A DNA stretch of 64,000 nucleotides from assembly GCF_014698035.1 (NCBI RefSeq), contig NZ_JACJSF010000037.1, forward strand, positions 1 through 64,000. The letters run 5' to 3'. Within the stretch, counting starts at the first letter, position 1; the number at the start of each line of letters is the position of its first letter. The notes below the pieces were generated by a model, which did not search any database, was not told the origin of the DNA, and worked only from the letters and a program-made list of their open reading frames with translations. Origin of the DNA: Desmonostoc muscorum FACHB-395. GTDB taxonomy: Bacteria > Cyanobacteriota > Cyanobacteriia > Cyanobacteriales > Nostocaceae. Shown piece by piece: positions 44,501 to 53,733 of this stretch. The translations under genes were made by a program, and so were the position numbers.

Positions 44501-47011
44501 ATTGCCAATGCCATCCTCCAGGATTTGGGAACAGCTTATCAGTTTGGAGAAATGGCGGTGCAGCTTTGCGAACAGTTTGATAATGCAGATGTCCGAGGAA
44601 TGACTAATTTTTTGTTTGCTGCGGATGTCCATAGCTGGAGTCATCCAATTAGAGAAGCAGATACATACTATGACAACGCCTACAAGTATGGTATGGAAGC
44701 AGGGAACTGGCTGACCGTTGGCTTTATGATCATCCTAAGTGGTTCCGATCGCCTCACTTATGGTAAAAATCTAGATGAACTATATGCGATCGCCCAAGCC
44801 CATGCAGATTTTCTCCGTCGCATCAAAAGTTTAGAAAACCTAGATGCTTTAATCGTCGGAGTTATTCAACCAATTCGCAATCTGCTTGGTTTAACAAAAA
44901 ACCCCTTCAGCTTTGATGACGATACTTTCAGTGAAGCTGAATATTTACAAAAATATAGAAATAGCCCTTATCATCTAGCTTGGTTATATTCTGTCAAAAT
45001 CCGTCATGCTTATTTATTTGACCACAAAGCCGCATACCCAGATTTAATTCCCCAACTGAGCATAATTGAAAATACCATTTCCAGTCATGCCAAAGTCCCT
45101 TCTAGCGTGTTTTATGTAGCATTAATGCATCTGTCTCTAGCTGAAATTGCTAGCGACGAGCAAGAGCGTCAGTTCCATTGGCAAGCGCTAATTCCCTTAG
45201 AGGAACGCTTAAACAGTTGGGCAAAAGCCTGCCCAGAAAATATTCTCCACAAGTGTCTGCTAATACTTGCAGAAAAAGCACGCTTAAAGGGACAAAAAGC
45301 AGAAGCACTCAATTTTTATGAACAAGCCATTGCTCAAGCTCAACGTCAAGGTTATGGCTATGAAGAAGCCCTCGCCAACGAACTTGCAGCTAAATTTTTC
45401 CTCGATTGGGGCAAAGAAAAAGCCGCCTCAGATTATATACATGAAGCCTACTATTGCCATAGCCGTTGGGGTGCAAAAGCCAAAATTTCGGACTTAGAAA
45501 AACGCTATCCTCAACTTCTCAAACCCATCTTAGAACAGCAACGATTTACCCTCAACCCCTTAGAAACTATTAGCTTGCGTGGGACTTCCTCATCTAGTTG
45601 CACAAATAGCACTGGCAGTACTGCTATTTCCGATGGTCTGGATTTTACCTCTGTCCTCAAAGCAGCTATTGCTATTTCCAGTTCTCTGGAATTAGAACAA
45701 CTTATTGCCAGCCTCACTCGCATTATCATAGAAAACTCTGGTGCGAAAAAAGCTGTACTGCTGCTTCCCGAAGAAGACACTTGGCAAGTTAGAGCAATTA
45801 CTTTTATTGAGAATAAAGAAATGCAGACTATACTCGAACCTCAATCACTAGATAATTGTCGAGATATTCCTTTAAATATTATCTATTATGTCAAAAATAC
45901 CCAACAAACAGTTGTGATTGACAATTGCAAAACAGATATCCCTGGTTTAATTGGAGAATATATACTGCAACATCAACCTAAAAGTATATTTTGTACTCCG
46001 ATTATTAATCAAGGGCATTTAGTGGGAATTCTCTACCTAGAAAATCAACTGACTCAAGGAGTATTTTCTAGCGCTCGTCTCAAAGTGATTCACTTGTTGT
46101 CTTCTCAAGCAGCAATATCTCTAGAAAATGCTCGACTTTATCAAAAAGCTGGGCAAGCATTACAAGATTTACAACAAGCACAACTGCAAATTGTCCAAAG
46201 TGAAAAAATGTCTGCATTGGGTAATTTAGTTGCTGGAGTAGGCCATGAAATGAATAATCCATTAGGCTTTATTTTTGCTACTCTCCAACAAGCTAAACCG
46301 ACCCTGAATGATATTGTTAAACACTTAAAGCTATATCAAAAGACCTTGACCAACAAAAGTGATGAAATCAAAGACCATGCCGAAGAAATTGACTTAGATT
46401 ATACGTTGGAAGACTTACCCAAAATGATAGACGCAATGGCGGTGGCTTGCGACAGGTTGACAAATATTAGTACTAGTCTCCGCACTTTTTCTCGTGCTGA
46501 CAAAGATTATAAAGTGCCATTTAATATACATGAAGGAATTAATAGTACAATATTAATCCTCAAACATCGCTTGAAAGCAAATGAAGAACATCCCGCTATT
46601 GAAGTAATTACTAACTATAGAGATTTACCCTTAGTTAATTGTTTTCCAGGGCAATTAAATCAGGTATTTATGAATATTATAGCTAATGCAATTGATGCGT
46701 TTGAAGAATCAAATATTGGGCAGACATTTGCAGAAATCAAAGCTAATCCTAACCGGATTATAATTACAACATTAAAGGCAGATGAATATGTAAAAATATC
46801 AATTGCTGATAATGGTCAAGGGATTAATGAAGCAGTAAAACAAAAGATTTTCGATCATTTATTTACTACCAAACAGGTAGGTAAAGGAACGGGTTTAGGA
46901 TTAGCGATCGCTAAGTCTATTGTGGTAGAAAAACATGACGGGAGTTTGGATGTGAATTCTACCTTGGGTGTTGGAACTGAATTTGTCATCACCTTACCAA
47001 TTCTCGCTTGA
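41588..47011 (+). CDS. Hybrid Ser/Thr kinase - AAA ATPase - GAF - histidine kinase (HstK-like)
   Basis: 1807 residues. Domains in order: Ser/Thr kinase (about 10-275; ATP Lys in VVIKLLKN, catalytic IIHKDIKPAN with D134, DFS at 153-155); AAA-type ATPase (Walker A GFSGIGKT 333-340, Walker B VMFLDDLQWAD); a long helical TPR-like region (about 720-1290); GAF domain (about 1360-1520); histidine kinase with phospho-acceptor H1553 in GVGHEMNNP and ATPase motifs NAIDAF, DNGQGI and GTGLGLAIAKS. The layout is that of the cyanobacterial HstK multi-kinases. No receiver or cognate regulator is adjacent. GAF ligand unknown. All catalytic motifs look intact apart from HKD for HRD, which is frequent in this family. 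Confidence 0.92.
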   Translation: MFSSQVTIPGYQVSKELYNGSRTLVYQGYRETDQKPVVIKLLKNLYPTFSELVQFRNQYTITKNLNYPEIIQTYTLEPYQNVYILVMEDFGGISLKDYFANNNNVASLNEFLQIAISLCDALDILSRHRIIHKDIKPANILINPETKQIKLIDFSIASLLPRETQTLISPNVLEGTLAYISPEQTGRMNRGIDYRADFYSLGITFYELLTGKLPFQSNDVMELVHCHIAKQAPLLGNSEEIPQVLCDIVTKLMAKNAEDRYQSALGLKLDLEICLHQLNEIGRIESFSIAQRDVCDRFIIPDKLYGRETEVKTLLQAFERVSLGATEMMLIAGFSGIGKTAVVNEVHKPIVRQRGYFIKGKYDQFNRNIPFSAFVQAFRDLMTQLLTESDLQIQQWKTKILEAVGENGQVIIEVIPELSRIIGQQPPTTELSGTAAQNRFNLLFQKFTKVFTSDAHPLVMFLDDLQWADSASLMLMQLLMADTKHFLLIGAYRDNEVNPAHQLMLTLNDIQKTAATINTITLAPLSQEQVNQLVADTLQCSENLAWTLSRLVSQKTQGNPFFATQFLKALHQDGVIEFNLESGCWQCDITQINQRSLTNDIVEFMALQLQKLPESTQGILKLAACIGNQFDLETLAIVSKQSKIETAVCLWNALQEGLILPQSEVYKFFVGSENQAVTQENSEIIGYKFLHDRIQQAAYSLIPSDQKQKTHLMIGQLLLQGLSKQEQQERIFDLVNQLNLGQGAIAENDSLSTIATHEQKKQLARLNLQAGQKAKLSAAYQASQSYCTSGIDLLPVTAWQTDYELMYSLHREGSEATYLCGNFDRAEALYGEALSHAQTPLDKAVIYRIQMTQYQLQGRNAEAIAMQNQSLQLLDWEMPTEQELIQASLDKEIAIVNRFLEQQTVESILNLPKMSDASIAEMLRILQILFYAAWLNGQSTLGLLVLAKMTTLSLQYGNSDMSPFSYAGYALIANAILQDLGTAYQFGEMAVQLCEQFDNADVRGMTNFLFAADVHSWSHPIREADTYYDNAYKYGMEAGNWLTVGFMIILSGSDRLTYGKNLDELYAIAQAHADFLRRIKSLENLDALIVGVIQPIRNLLGLTKNPFSFDDDTFSEAEYLQKYRNSPYHLAWLYSVKIRHAYLFDHKAAYPDLIPQLSIIENTISSHAKVPSSVFYVALMHLSLAEIASDEQERQFHWQALIPLEERLNSWAKACPENILHKCLLILAEKARLKGQKAEALNFYEQAIAQAQRQGYGYEEALANELAAKFFLDWGKEKAASDYIHEAYYCHSRWGAKAKISDLEKRYPQLLKPILEQQRFTLNPLETISLRGTSSSSCTNSTGSTAISDGLDFTSVLKAAIAISSSLELEQLIASLTRIIIENSGAKKAVLLLPEEDTWQVRAITFIENKEMQTILEPQSLDNCRDIPLNIIYYVKNTQQTVVIDNCKTDIPGLIGEYILQHQPKSIFCTPIINQGHLVGILYLENQLTQGVFSSARLKVIHLLSSQAAISLENARLYQKAGQALQDLQQAQLQIVQSEKMSALGNLVAGVGHEMNNPLGFIFATLQQAKPTLNDIVKHLKLYQKTLTNKSDEIKDHAEEIDLDYTLEDLPKMIDAMAVACDRLTNISTSLRTFSRADKDYKVPFNIHEGINSTILILKHRLKANEEHPAIEVITNYRDLPLVNCFPGQLNQVFMNIIANAIDAFEESNIGQTFAEIKANPNRIIITTLKADEYVKISIADNGQGINEAVKQKIFDHLFTTKQVGKGTGLGLAIAKSIVVEKHDGSLDVNSTLGVGTEFVITLPILA

Positions 47012-47052
47012 TTTAACCTGAGTTAGGCGGAAGAAAAAGTCTGAAAACTCAT

Positions 47053-47066
47053 TCAATACTTTTCGG
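47053..47066. repeat. Solo end of the 15794-15919 element family
   Basis: tcaatacttttcgg, identical to the 14-bp TIR of the intact element. No matching inverted end was found nearby. Confidence 0.55.
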
Positions 47067-47195
47067 ATAAGCATAAACAACTTTCTTTTGTCCTGCGAAA
47101 AGATTAAAGGGCAAGGAGTAAAGCTGATTGCTACATCACATCAAAAATTATTAATTATAATTGGTGTTATTAATAAGTAACAGTAATAGCTGACT

Positions 47196-48047
47196 ATGCT
47201 GAAAATTTTAGTGACAGGTGCAACTGGAAACGTCGGACAAGAAGTTCTTCGCTTACTGCAATCCCACGATTGTAATGTCTGTGCCGCAGTTAGAAATCCA
47301 AACAGCGCTAAACACCTTTTAGGCAGCAATATCCAAACCATCCCCTTCGACTTTACCAATCCTGACACCTTTGATTATGCTTTTTTTCAAGTAAATAAAC
47401 TTTTTTTAGTGCGTCCACCTGCTCTTGCTAATATTCGTCTTCAAATTGCCCCAGCTTTAAATGCTGCAAAACTTGCAGGCGTTGAGCATATCGTATTTCT
47501 TTCAATACTCGGAGCCGAACGCAACCCTTTTGTGCCACACTCCCAAATTGAACGCTACATAAACAAATTGGGTATTAAAGCCACTTTTTTACGGTGCAGC
47601 TTTTTTATGCAAAACCTTAATACCACACACAGAGAAGACATCAAAGTTCGTGGTGAATTGCGTCTTCCGGCTGGTAACGGGAAAACAAGTTTCATTGATG
47701 TGCGGGATATTGCTGCCGTTGCAGTTCGTACTTTACTCGAAGATGGGCATCAGGGAAAAGCATATCCGCTTACGGGTGCAGAAGCCTTAACCTATTACGA
47801 AGTAGCAGACATTTTCACATCGATTTTAGGTAAACCGATACGCTATAATCCTTCTCTGCTAAAGTTTATTCGACAAATGCGCTCATCGGGGCTACCAATA
47901 GACTTTATTTTAGTAATGGTAGTAATCTATACTACAGCTCGGTTAGGATTGGCAGGCAACATCACATCTGATACTGAGCAATTGCTCAATCGTTCACCTC
48001 TAACCATACGGCAGTATATCGAAGACTATCGACAGTTATGGCTATAA
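47196..48047 (+). CDS. NmrA/atypical SDR NAD(P)-binding protein
   Basis: 283 residues of atypical short-chain dehydrogenase/NmrA type. The dinucleotide-binding motif is VTGATGNVGQEVLRLL (7-22), AAVRNP follows at the end of beta-2, and FLSILGAERNPFVPHSQIERYI corresponds to the NmrA/NAD(P)H:quinone-like segment. The catalytic Tyr-x-x-x-Lys of classical SDRs is not present; SQIERYI takes its place. Members act as redox sensors or as reductases of quinones or lactones; the substrate cannot be guessed. It stands alone, 184 bases after the hybrid kinase. Confidence 0.85.
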   Translation: MLKILVTGATGNVGQEVLRLLQSHDCNVCAAVRNPNSAKHLLGSNIQTIPFDFTNPDTFDYAFFQVNKLFLVRPPALANIRLQIAPALNAAKLAGVEHIVFLSILGAERNPFVPHSQIERYINKLGIKATFLRCSFFMQNLNTTHREDIKVRGELRLPAGNGKTSFIDVRDIAAVAVRTLLEDGHQGKAYPLTGAEALTYYEVADIFTSILGKPIRYNPSLLKFIRQMRSSGLPIDFILVMVVIYTTARLGLAGNITSDTEQLLNRSPLTIRQYIEDYRQLWL

Positions 48048-48211
48048 GTTTATTTTGCTTACTGCCAGCAGTTATAATTCCATTATTCCTAAAATTTAAC
48101 GTCCAATTTCAAATTTTTGGCACCATGATCCATACGCATAAAAATATTTGATAAATAATTTTTTATAACATTATTAAGCTCAGAATAGTACGCCTAAAAG
48201 GTATTATGTAT

Positions 48212-48934
48212 TCAAGTAATTATGTTGACTTTACCAGTGTCAATATCGTAACAAGCACCAACAATTTTTAGTTTACCTTCACTGAGCAATTTAGCTAAAA
48301 TTGTTGAGCTTTCCTGCAATTTTTCAGTCTGATATTGAATGTTGGCAATAACTGCATTTTGCATATTATCACCCGTTCTTAACTTTACCCTTTCAACAGA
48401 TGGTTTGATGCCCTCAATAATCAAACCAATTCTTCCAGGAAGTGGTTCGTTTTTGATTGCTTCTGCCACTGCACCGCATCTTTTATGACCTAAAATCACA
48501 ATCAACTGCGAACCCAATACTGTTGTAGAGTATTCTAGACTACCTATAACTGTGTCACTGACCACATTACCAGCAACTCGCACAACAAATAAATCTCCAA
48601 GTCCTTGATCGAAAACAATTTCCGCAGGGACTCTGGAATCTGCACAACCCAATATGGCGGCAAAAGGATATTGAGCTTTAGCGACTAATCGCAGATGTTC
48701 TAATGATTGATCGGGATATTGGCGTTTTTGATTGATAAATCTTTGATTCCCATCTAGTAAGCGTTTTATAGCTTCATTAGGACTCACTGGATTAGAGCTA
48801 ACTGGGTGAATATCAGCAATAGCAGTTTGCTCTGTATTCAAAAAGCTATCACCAAAAGCAGTAGCCGCAATACCTACCACACTGGCAAATTTTAAGAAAT
48901 CACGTCGCCCTACAAATCCATTAATTCGACTCAT
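48212..48934 (-). CDS. Beta-type carbonic anhydrase with Tat signal (EcaB-like)
   Basis: About 240 residues from ATG 48934. The N-terminus has a twin-arginine signal (GRRDFLKFASVVGIAATAFG), pointing to the periplasm. The beta-CA zinc ligands are in GCADSRVPAE (Cys and the Asp/Arg dyad) and GHKRCGAV (His and Cys). VRVAGNVVSD and GSLEYSTTVLGSQLIVILGH are typical. It interconverts CO2 and bicarbonate; an exported beta-CA recalls EcaB of Synechocystis. A TTG start 18 codons upstream is possible but would bury the Tat motif deeper. Separate transcription unit. Confidence 0.92.
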   Translation of the reverse strand: MSRINGFVGRRDFLKFASVVGIAATAFGDSFLNTEQTAIADIHPVSSNPVSPNEAIKRLLDGNQRFINQKRQYPDQSLEHLRLVAKAQYPFAAILGCADSRVPAEIVFDQGLGDLFVVRVAGNVVSDTVIGSLEYSTTVLGSQLIVILGHKRCGAVAEAIKNEPLPGRIGLIIEGIKPSVERVKLRTGDNMQNAVIANIQYQTEKLQESSTILAKLLSEGKLKIVGACYDIDTGKVNIIT

Positions 48935-49496
48935 TAATCTAGCTGATAACAACAAAGCTGTTCTCAGGAAGATATCACCTTCAAGCAAGATGTAAGAGTA
49001 CCATCCTACACCATTTAAGAGTCATTTAATCTTCATGTGCGATCGCTACGGCTACTTCATGTATCTAGCTTTTACAAACACAAGATTTGTATTAGACATC
49101 TCCAGAAATTAAATATGCCTTATCTATAACCTTTGTAGAAACATAGCAATGCTACATTTCTATATTTTTTATCAGATATTTATTGACACAAATGCACAAT
49201 TATGCAATCTACTGAGATTGTGATTTTAATGGATGAAAAAGAATGTAGAGTTGCCGTCATTTGAACATTTACTTTAAGCTTTGTGTCAAAAAAGCTGATT
49301 TTGGTCTGCTAGTGAAAACCTTCCTAAAATATCATCATATATTGAGAATATATAACCAATCAAGTAATTCTTTTTCTAAAGTATATAGATTTTTTACATA
49401 GATAGTAAACAAACAGCATTTTCTTAAAGAAGACAGTAACATATTCGTCAAGTTACCACCTAAACTAAATTTTATTAAGTATTTATAGAAATTTAT
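48935..49496. other. 562-base divergent spacer
   Basis: Very AT-rich and separates the carbonic anhydrase (minus) from the TIR-WD40 gene (plus). One HIP1 site near 49040. A minus-strand frame at 49335-49574 overlaps the TIR gene start and is not considered real. No operator-like repeat was recognised. Confidence 0.45.
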
Positions 49497-52250
49497 ATGG
49501 CTGAGGCTTTTATTTCCTACTCGCGCAAAGATAAAGAGTTTGTCAAGAAGCTTTATGAAGCACTCAAGCAACAAAAGCGCGATATCTGGGTGGACTGGGA
49601 GGGAATTCCGTTCACGGCAGATTGGCGGAAAGAAATTTATGAAGGAATTGAAGGCGCTGATAATTTTATCTTTATTATTAGTCCGAATTCAGTGGTTTCT
49701 GAAGTCTGCGGTGAAGAGATTGCACACGCCCGCAAACACAATAAACGTTTAGTGCCAATTGTATGGCAGTATGTTAAGGATGTTGATCCCGAATTAGCCA
49801 AAATTAACTATATTTTCTTTGAAGAAAGTAATGATTTTGAGGAAGCCTTGCAATCATTACTCAAAGCCCTGGATACTGACCTAGCTCATGTTAAACAGCA
49901 TACTCGCTTACTGGTACGAGCCTTGGAGTGGGATCAGAAAAAACGCGACAATAGTTACTTGCTAGAAGGTAGTGAATTAGAAGAAGTAGAGCAATGGTTC
50001 ACCCAAGGGGCAGGTAAAAAACCCTTGATCGCATCACTCCAAAAAGAATACATCGTGGAAAGTCGCAAAGCCCAGAAGGTTCGTCACAGAACAAAAGTCA
50101 TTGCTCTAACTTCTGGGTTTTTGATTTCAACAGGATTGGCTATTATTGCTGCAATAATTAGCTGGAAGTTGTCTGAACGCCTGCGGATAGAAACACAACA
50201 AGAAGCACAAAAATCAGAACTCCGAGCCTTGATTTCTGCGTCAGATGCACGTTTTACCTCGAATAGAAATACGATTGATGCACTGATAGAAGGTTTAAAA
50301 GCCGGCAAGCAACTTAAAGAACTAATTCAAGCCAAAGCCGACATTCCAATTCAAGAACAGCAAAAGGCGATCGAGGTACTGGGACAGGCGGTTTACTGGG
50401 TAAGAGAATGCGATCGCCTCCAGGGACACAGCGATTATATCCAAAGCGTTAGTTTCAGTCCCGATGGAGAAGCGATCGCTACCGCTAGTGGAGACAACAC
50501 CGTAAAACTTTGGAACAAACAGGGTCGTTTGCTGAATACTTTAAAAGGACATCTAGATCAAGTCCTCAACGTGAGTTTTAGCCCCGATAGTCAAATTCTT
50601 GCTTCTGCCAGTTTAGACGGAACGGTGAAACTCTGGAAACAAGATGGCAAGGAACCTAAAACCTTTAAAAAGCTGAATACTGGAATTCGAGCTGTGAGTT
50701 TTAGTCATGATGGCAAGACCCTTGCCTCTGGTGGCGACGACGGCATCGTGAGACTTTGGAACATACAGGGTCAAGAACTAAAAATACTCAACGGACATAC
50801 AGGCCCAATCTATAGTTTGAGTTTTAGCCACGATGATCAAATCCTTGCCTCTGCCAGTTATGACCGCACTGTAAAACTGTGGAACAAAGACGGTAAAGAA
50901 TTAAAGACTCTAGACAAACATGATAATACAGTCACTAGCGTAAGTTTCAGTTCTGACGATACCCTTGCCTCTGCCAGTTTAGATAGAACAGTGAAACTTT
51001 GGAATCCCGATGGCAAATTTCTTTCAACTCTTAAGAGATCAGAACCACAAACTAGTCCCATTTACAGCGTCAGTTTCAGTCCTGATGGTCAGATATTAGC
51101 CACTGGTAATAATGATAACAGCGTGACACTCTGGCAGAAAAATGGACTGGAACTCACTACCTTTACAGGACATAGTAGTAGAGTCAATCAAGTTACTTTC
51201 AGCCCTGATGGTCGTACCCTTGCATCTGCTAGTCAAGATAAAACGGTAAAACTGTGGCAAATTGACCACCCTTGGCAGACCATTCTCACTGGACATCAGG
51301 CTGGGGTCAATCATGTGAACTTCTCAGCCGATGGAAAAGCGCTCGCTACAGCCAGTGATGATGGAACGGTGAAACTCTGGAATCAGCAGGGTAAACAGAT
51401 TAAATCGCTAAAGATAAATGACTACAAAATCTGGGATGCGAATTTTAGCCCAGATGGTCAAATAATTGCTGCTGTCAGTTCTGATGAAGGGGTAGTGAGA
51501 TTGTGGAATCGGCAAGGTCAGCTACTGAATATTTTATTAAAGCATAGCGATCGCATTCATAGCGTAAGTTTCAGCCCAGACAGCAATACGATTGCTACCG
51601 CTAGTCAAGATAAAACAGTCAAACTCTGGAATCGCCAGGGTCAGTTGCTCAACACCCTAAACCATAGCGCTACTGTCTATAGCGTCACTTTCAGTCGGGA
51701 TGGCAAGATGATTGCCACTGGTAGTAATGACGGGATAGTGAAAATCTGGAATCGGCAAAGTCAGTTGCTTAAGACCATAAACCATAACGCTTCTGTCTAC
51801 AGCGTCAGTTTTAGCCCTGATAGTCAAACCCTTGCTAGTGGTGGTGGAGATGATAAAGTAAAACTTTGGCAGCTTGACGGTCGTGCGATCGGTAGTCTTG
51901 ATGGGCATCTTGCTGGAATCGGGCAAGTAACTTTCAGTCCTGATGGTCAAATGATTGCCACAGCTAGTGATGATAAAACAGTGAAACTTTGGCACAAAGA
52001 CGGAACTTTGATTATTACTGTGACTGGCCATACTGGTGAGGTCAATGGGATCAGTTTCAGCCCTGACGGTAAGACTCTCGTTTCTGGCAGTAAAGATGGT
52101 ACAGCAATTTTGTGGAATGTAGAAAATCTCACCCTAAATAATTTGATGGGGCGTGGGTGCTATTGGCTACATGATTATCTAGCTAATAATTCTCAGGGGC
52201 AAAGCGTTGGCGATCTTTGTGATGGAGTTAAAACTCAGGCTAAATATTGA
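49497..52250 (+). CDS. TIR domain - membrane helix - 14 WD40 repeat protein
   Basis: 917 residues. A TIR domain (1-125) starts MAEAFISYSRKDKEFVKKLY; the bacterial NADase-type Glu is E74 in VSEVCGEEI (C-x-x-E form). A basic segment and one membrane helix (about 201-223, VIALTSGFLISTGLAIIAAI) follow, then a helical stretch, then 14 WD40 repeats (about 309-890), each with a GHxxxVxxVxFSPDG and xxTVKLW pattern, enough for two seven-bladed propellers. TIR-WD40 proteins of multicellular cyanobacteria are viewed as conflict or death effectors, where a propeller senses and TIR consumes NAD+. Whether this one is active is inference. The next gene, a C1 peptidase, starts 133 bases downstream on the same strand. 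Confidence 0.88.
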   Translation: MAEAFISYSRKDKEFVKKLYEALKQQKRDIWVDWEGIPFTADWRKEIYEGIEGADNFIFIISPNSVVSEVCGEEIAHARKHNKRLVPIVWQYVKDVDPELAKINYIFFEESNDFEEALQSLLKALDTDLAHVKQHTRLLVRALEWDQKKRDNSYLLEGSELEEVEQWFTQGAGKKPLIASLQKEYIVESRKAQKVRHRTKVIALTSGFLISTGLAIIAAIISWKLSERLRIETQQEAQKSELRALISASDARFTSNRNTIDALIEGLKAGKQLKELIQAKADIPIQEQQKAIEVLGQAVYWVRECDRLQGHSDYIQSVSFSPDGEAIATASGDNTVKLWNKQGRLLNTLKGHLDQVLNVSFSPDSQILASASLDGTVKLWKQDGKEPKTFKKLNTGIRAVSFSHDGKTLASGGDDGIVRLWNIQGQELKILNGHTGPIYSLSFSHDDQILASASYDRTVKLWNKDGKELKTLDKHDNTVTSVSFSSDDTLASASLDRTVKLWNPDGKFLSTLKRSEPQTSPIYSVSFSPDGQILATGNNDNSVTLWQKNGLELTTFTGHSSRVNQVTFSPDGRTLASASQDKTVKLWQIDHPWQTILTGHQAGVNHVNFSADGKALATASDDGTVKLWNQQGKQIKSLKINDYKIWDANFSPDGQIIAAVSSDEGVVRLWNRQGQLLNILLKHSDRIHSVSFSPDSNTIATASQDKTVKLWNRQGQLLNTLNHSATVYSVTFSRDGKMIATGSNDGIVKIWNRQSQLLKTINHNASVYSVSFSPDSQTLASGGGDDKVKLWQLDGRAIGSLDGHLAGIGQVTFSPDGQMIATASDDKTVKLWHKDGTLIITVTGHTGEVNGISFSPDGKTLVSGSKDGTAILWNVENLTLNNLMGRGCYWLHDYLANNSQGQSVGDLCDGVKTQAKY

Positions 52251-52383
52251 GTTAGCCAATTTTCACTATTATTTCAGGTGGTCAGATGCTTCAAGAAAAG
52301 TAATAAACCTTAAATACTTTTTTGCATAAAAAGAATCATAACGATAGATAACAATAACAGCATCAACCTGAGAGGAAATCACC

Positions 52384-53565
52384 GTGGCTAAAAAATCAAC
52401 AGGCTGGGTACCAGACTACCCCGATTTTCGAGACTACCGCATGGACGAAATCAATCAGAAGTTAACGATTGCAGTTCAAGATGTACAGATAAATAATGAC
52501 AATGATAATGATTTACAAAGTAGTATAGAAGAATTGTTTGAGTTGTTAAAATTAATCAAAAAAAATGACCCTGCTTCTAAGTTTGACGAAACAGTTGACT
52601 CAAAGTTCAAAATTTTTGAAAAAAAGATAAATAAAGGTTTCAAATTAGTCAATGCTAAAGCTTTTAAAGAAGAAGTATTTTTAGCTTATGGTTGTGTAGG
52701 CAAAGAAGTCTATAGTCTTCAGCAGAAATTACTGAAGTTTACCAAATATAGCAAATATACCAAACATATTGAAGATACCGACTACAAGAAGCAGCTTAAA
52801 AAATGGATAAAAGAAATTACTGTTTTTATAGAAAGTTTTGAAAATTCAGATTTTCTTGAATATGGTTATTTTGGTAAAAATACAGAGAATGGAGTACAAA
52901 TTTTCAAGAATATTTTTGGACTCTCAATTGTCTCAGATGAAACTGTTGACACAGTTGATAGTGTTGTTGATCAAATGACACTCTATACTTTAAACAAAGT
53001 TTTAAAAATAATAGAAAGAGAACCAAATTCTGATTCTGAAGATGAAGACGCAGAAAAAAAGATAAAAGAAGTTGAAAGATTTTATCAAGAAAATCAAACA
53101 CTCCAAAAGGGCTTGACTAAAATAGTTTGTCTAAAAAGTTTAGGAGAAAATAATCAAAAAATAAATAAACTATGTGACGATCTAATACAGTATACAATTC
53201 AAGATTTTCAGGGTTCAAATGTTGATGAATATACAAGGACAAAATTAAATAATATAGTTGACAGCGATACTCCAAGAGTTGCGCTCAAAAAACAACATAG
53301 GTGGTTAGTTTTACCTGCATCTTCAGCAATACCCGTAAATCTTTATGAAATCATTTTAAGAATTTTCGAAATTTCGGATGTGCCTGCTTATTGGGTTAGT
53401 GAAAAAGGGTTTCCAGGAGCTAGAGAGAAGAATACATCTTGTATCGATAAAGACCAGAGTGAATTGAAACGGGCAATTGATATGATAGTTGAATTGGTTG
53501 CTCAACAAATTTCTCCTTTAGCTCAACATGGAAATCTTGAAAAAGCTGTAAGAGTCCTATTATAA
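52384..53565 (+). CDS. N-terminal part of a split papain-like protease gene
   Basis: 393 residues starting at GTG after GAGG. It opens with GWVPDYPDFRDYRMDE, the conserved beginning of cyanobacterial C1-type peptidases, but contains no catalytic residues. Residues about 98-205 look like a degenerate peptidoglycan-binding-type domain (VGKEVYSLQQKLLKF; GYFGKNTENGVQIFKNIFGL), followed by an acidic/Lys-rich helical region. The frame ends at TAA 53563-53565. The very next codons, in the same frame, remain open all the way to the peptidase domain (stop 54969). So this is best read as the first half of one gene interrupted by a single stop. As annotated, the first half would have no protease activity. 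Confidence 0.75.
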   Translation: MAKKSTGWVPDYPDFRDYRMDEINQKLTIAVQDVQINNDNDNDLQSSIEELFELLKLIKKNDPASKFDETVDSKFKIFEKKINKGFKLVNAKAFKEEVFLAYGCVGKEVYSLQQKLLKFTKYSKYTKHIEDTDYKKQLKKWIKEITVFIESFENSDFLEYGYFGKNTENGVQIFKNIFGLSIVSDETVDTVDSVVDQMTLYTLNKVLKIIEREPNSDSEDEDAEKKIKEVERFYQENQTLQKGLTKIVCLKSLGENNQKINKLCDDLIQYTIQDFQGSNVDEYTRTKLNNIVDSDTPRVALKKQHRWLVLPASSAIPVNLYEIILRIFEISDVPAYWVSEKGFPGAREKNTSCIDKDQSELKRAIDMIVELVAQQISPLAQHGNLEKAVRVLL

Positions 53566-53733
53566 AAGCTAGATCAATGGTTCGATAAATCTGAATGTGT
53601 TAACAGTATCCGCATAGCTTTAGGAAATAATCAACTCAATAAATCTGCAAAAAATAAGTATTCTCAGCCAGATTTATTAGGAAAAATTACGATTTTTACC
53701 CAAAAAGAAGAGGAGGATAACTTATTTCAGAAT

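Noticed and set aside
45511..45780. Minus-strand frames inside the giant kinase gene (also 43851-44105)
   Set aside because: Shadows of the real coding frame on the other strand.
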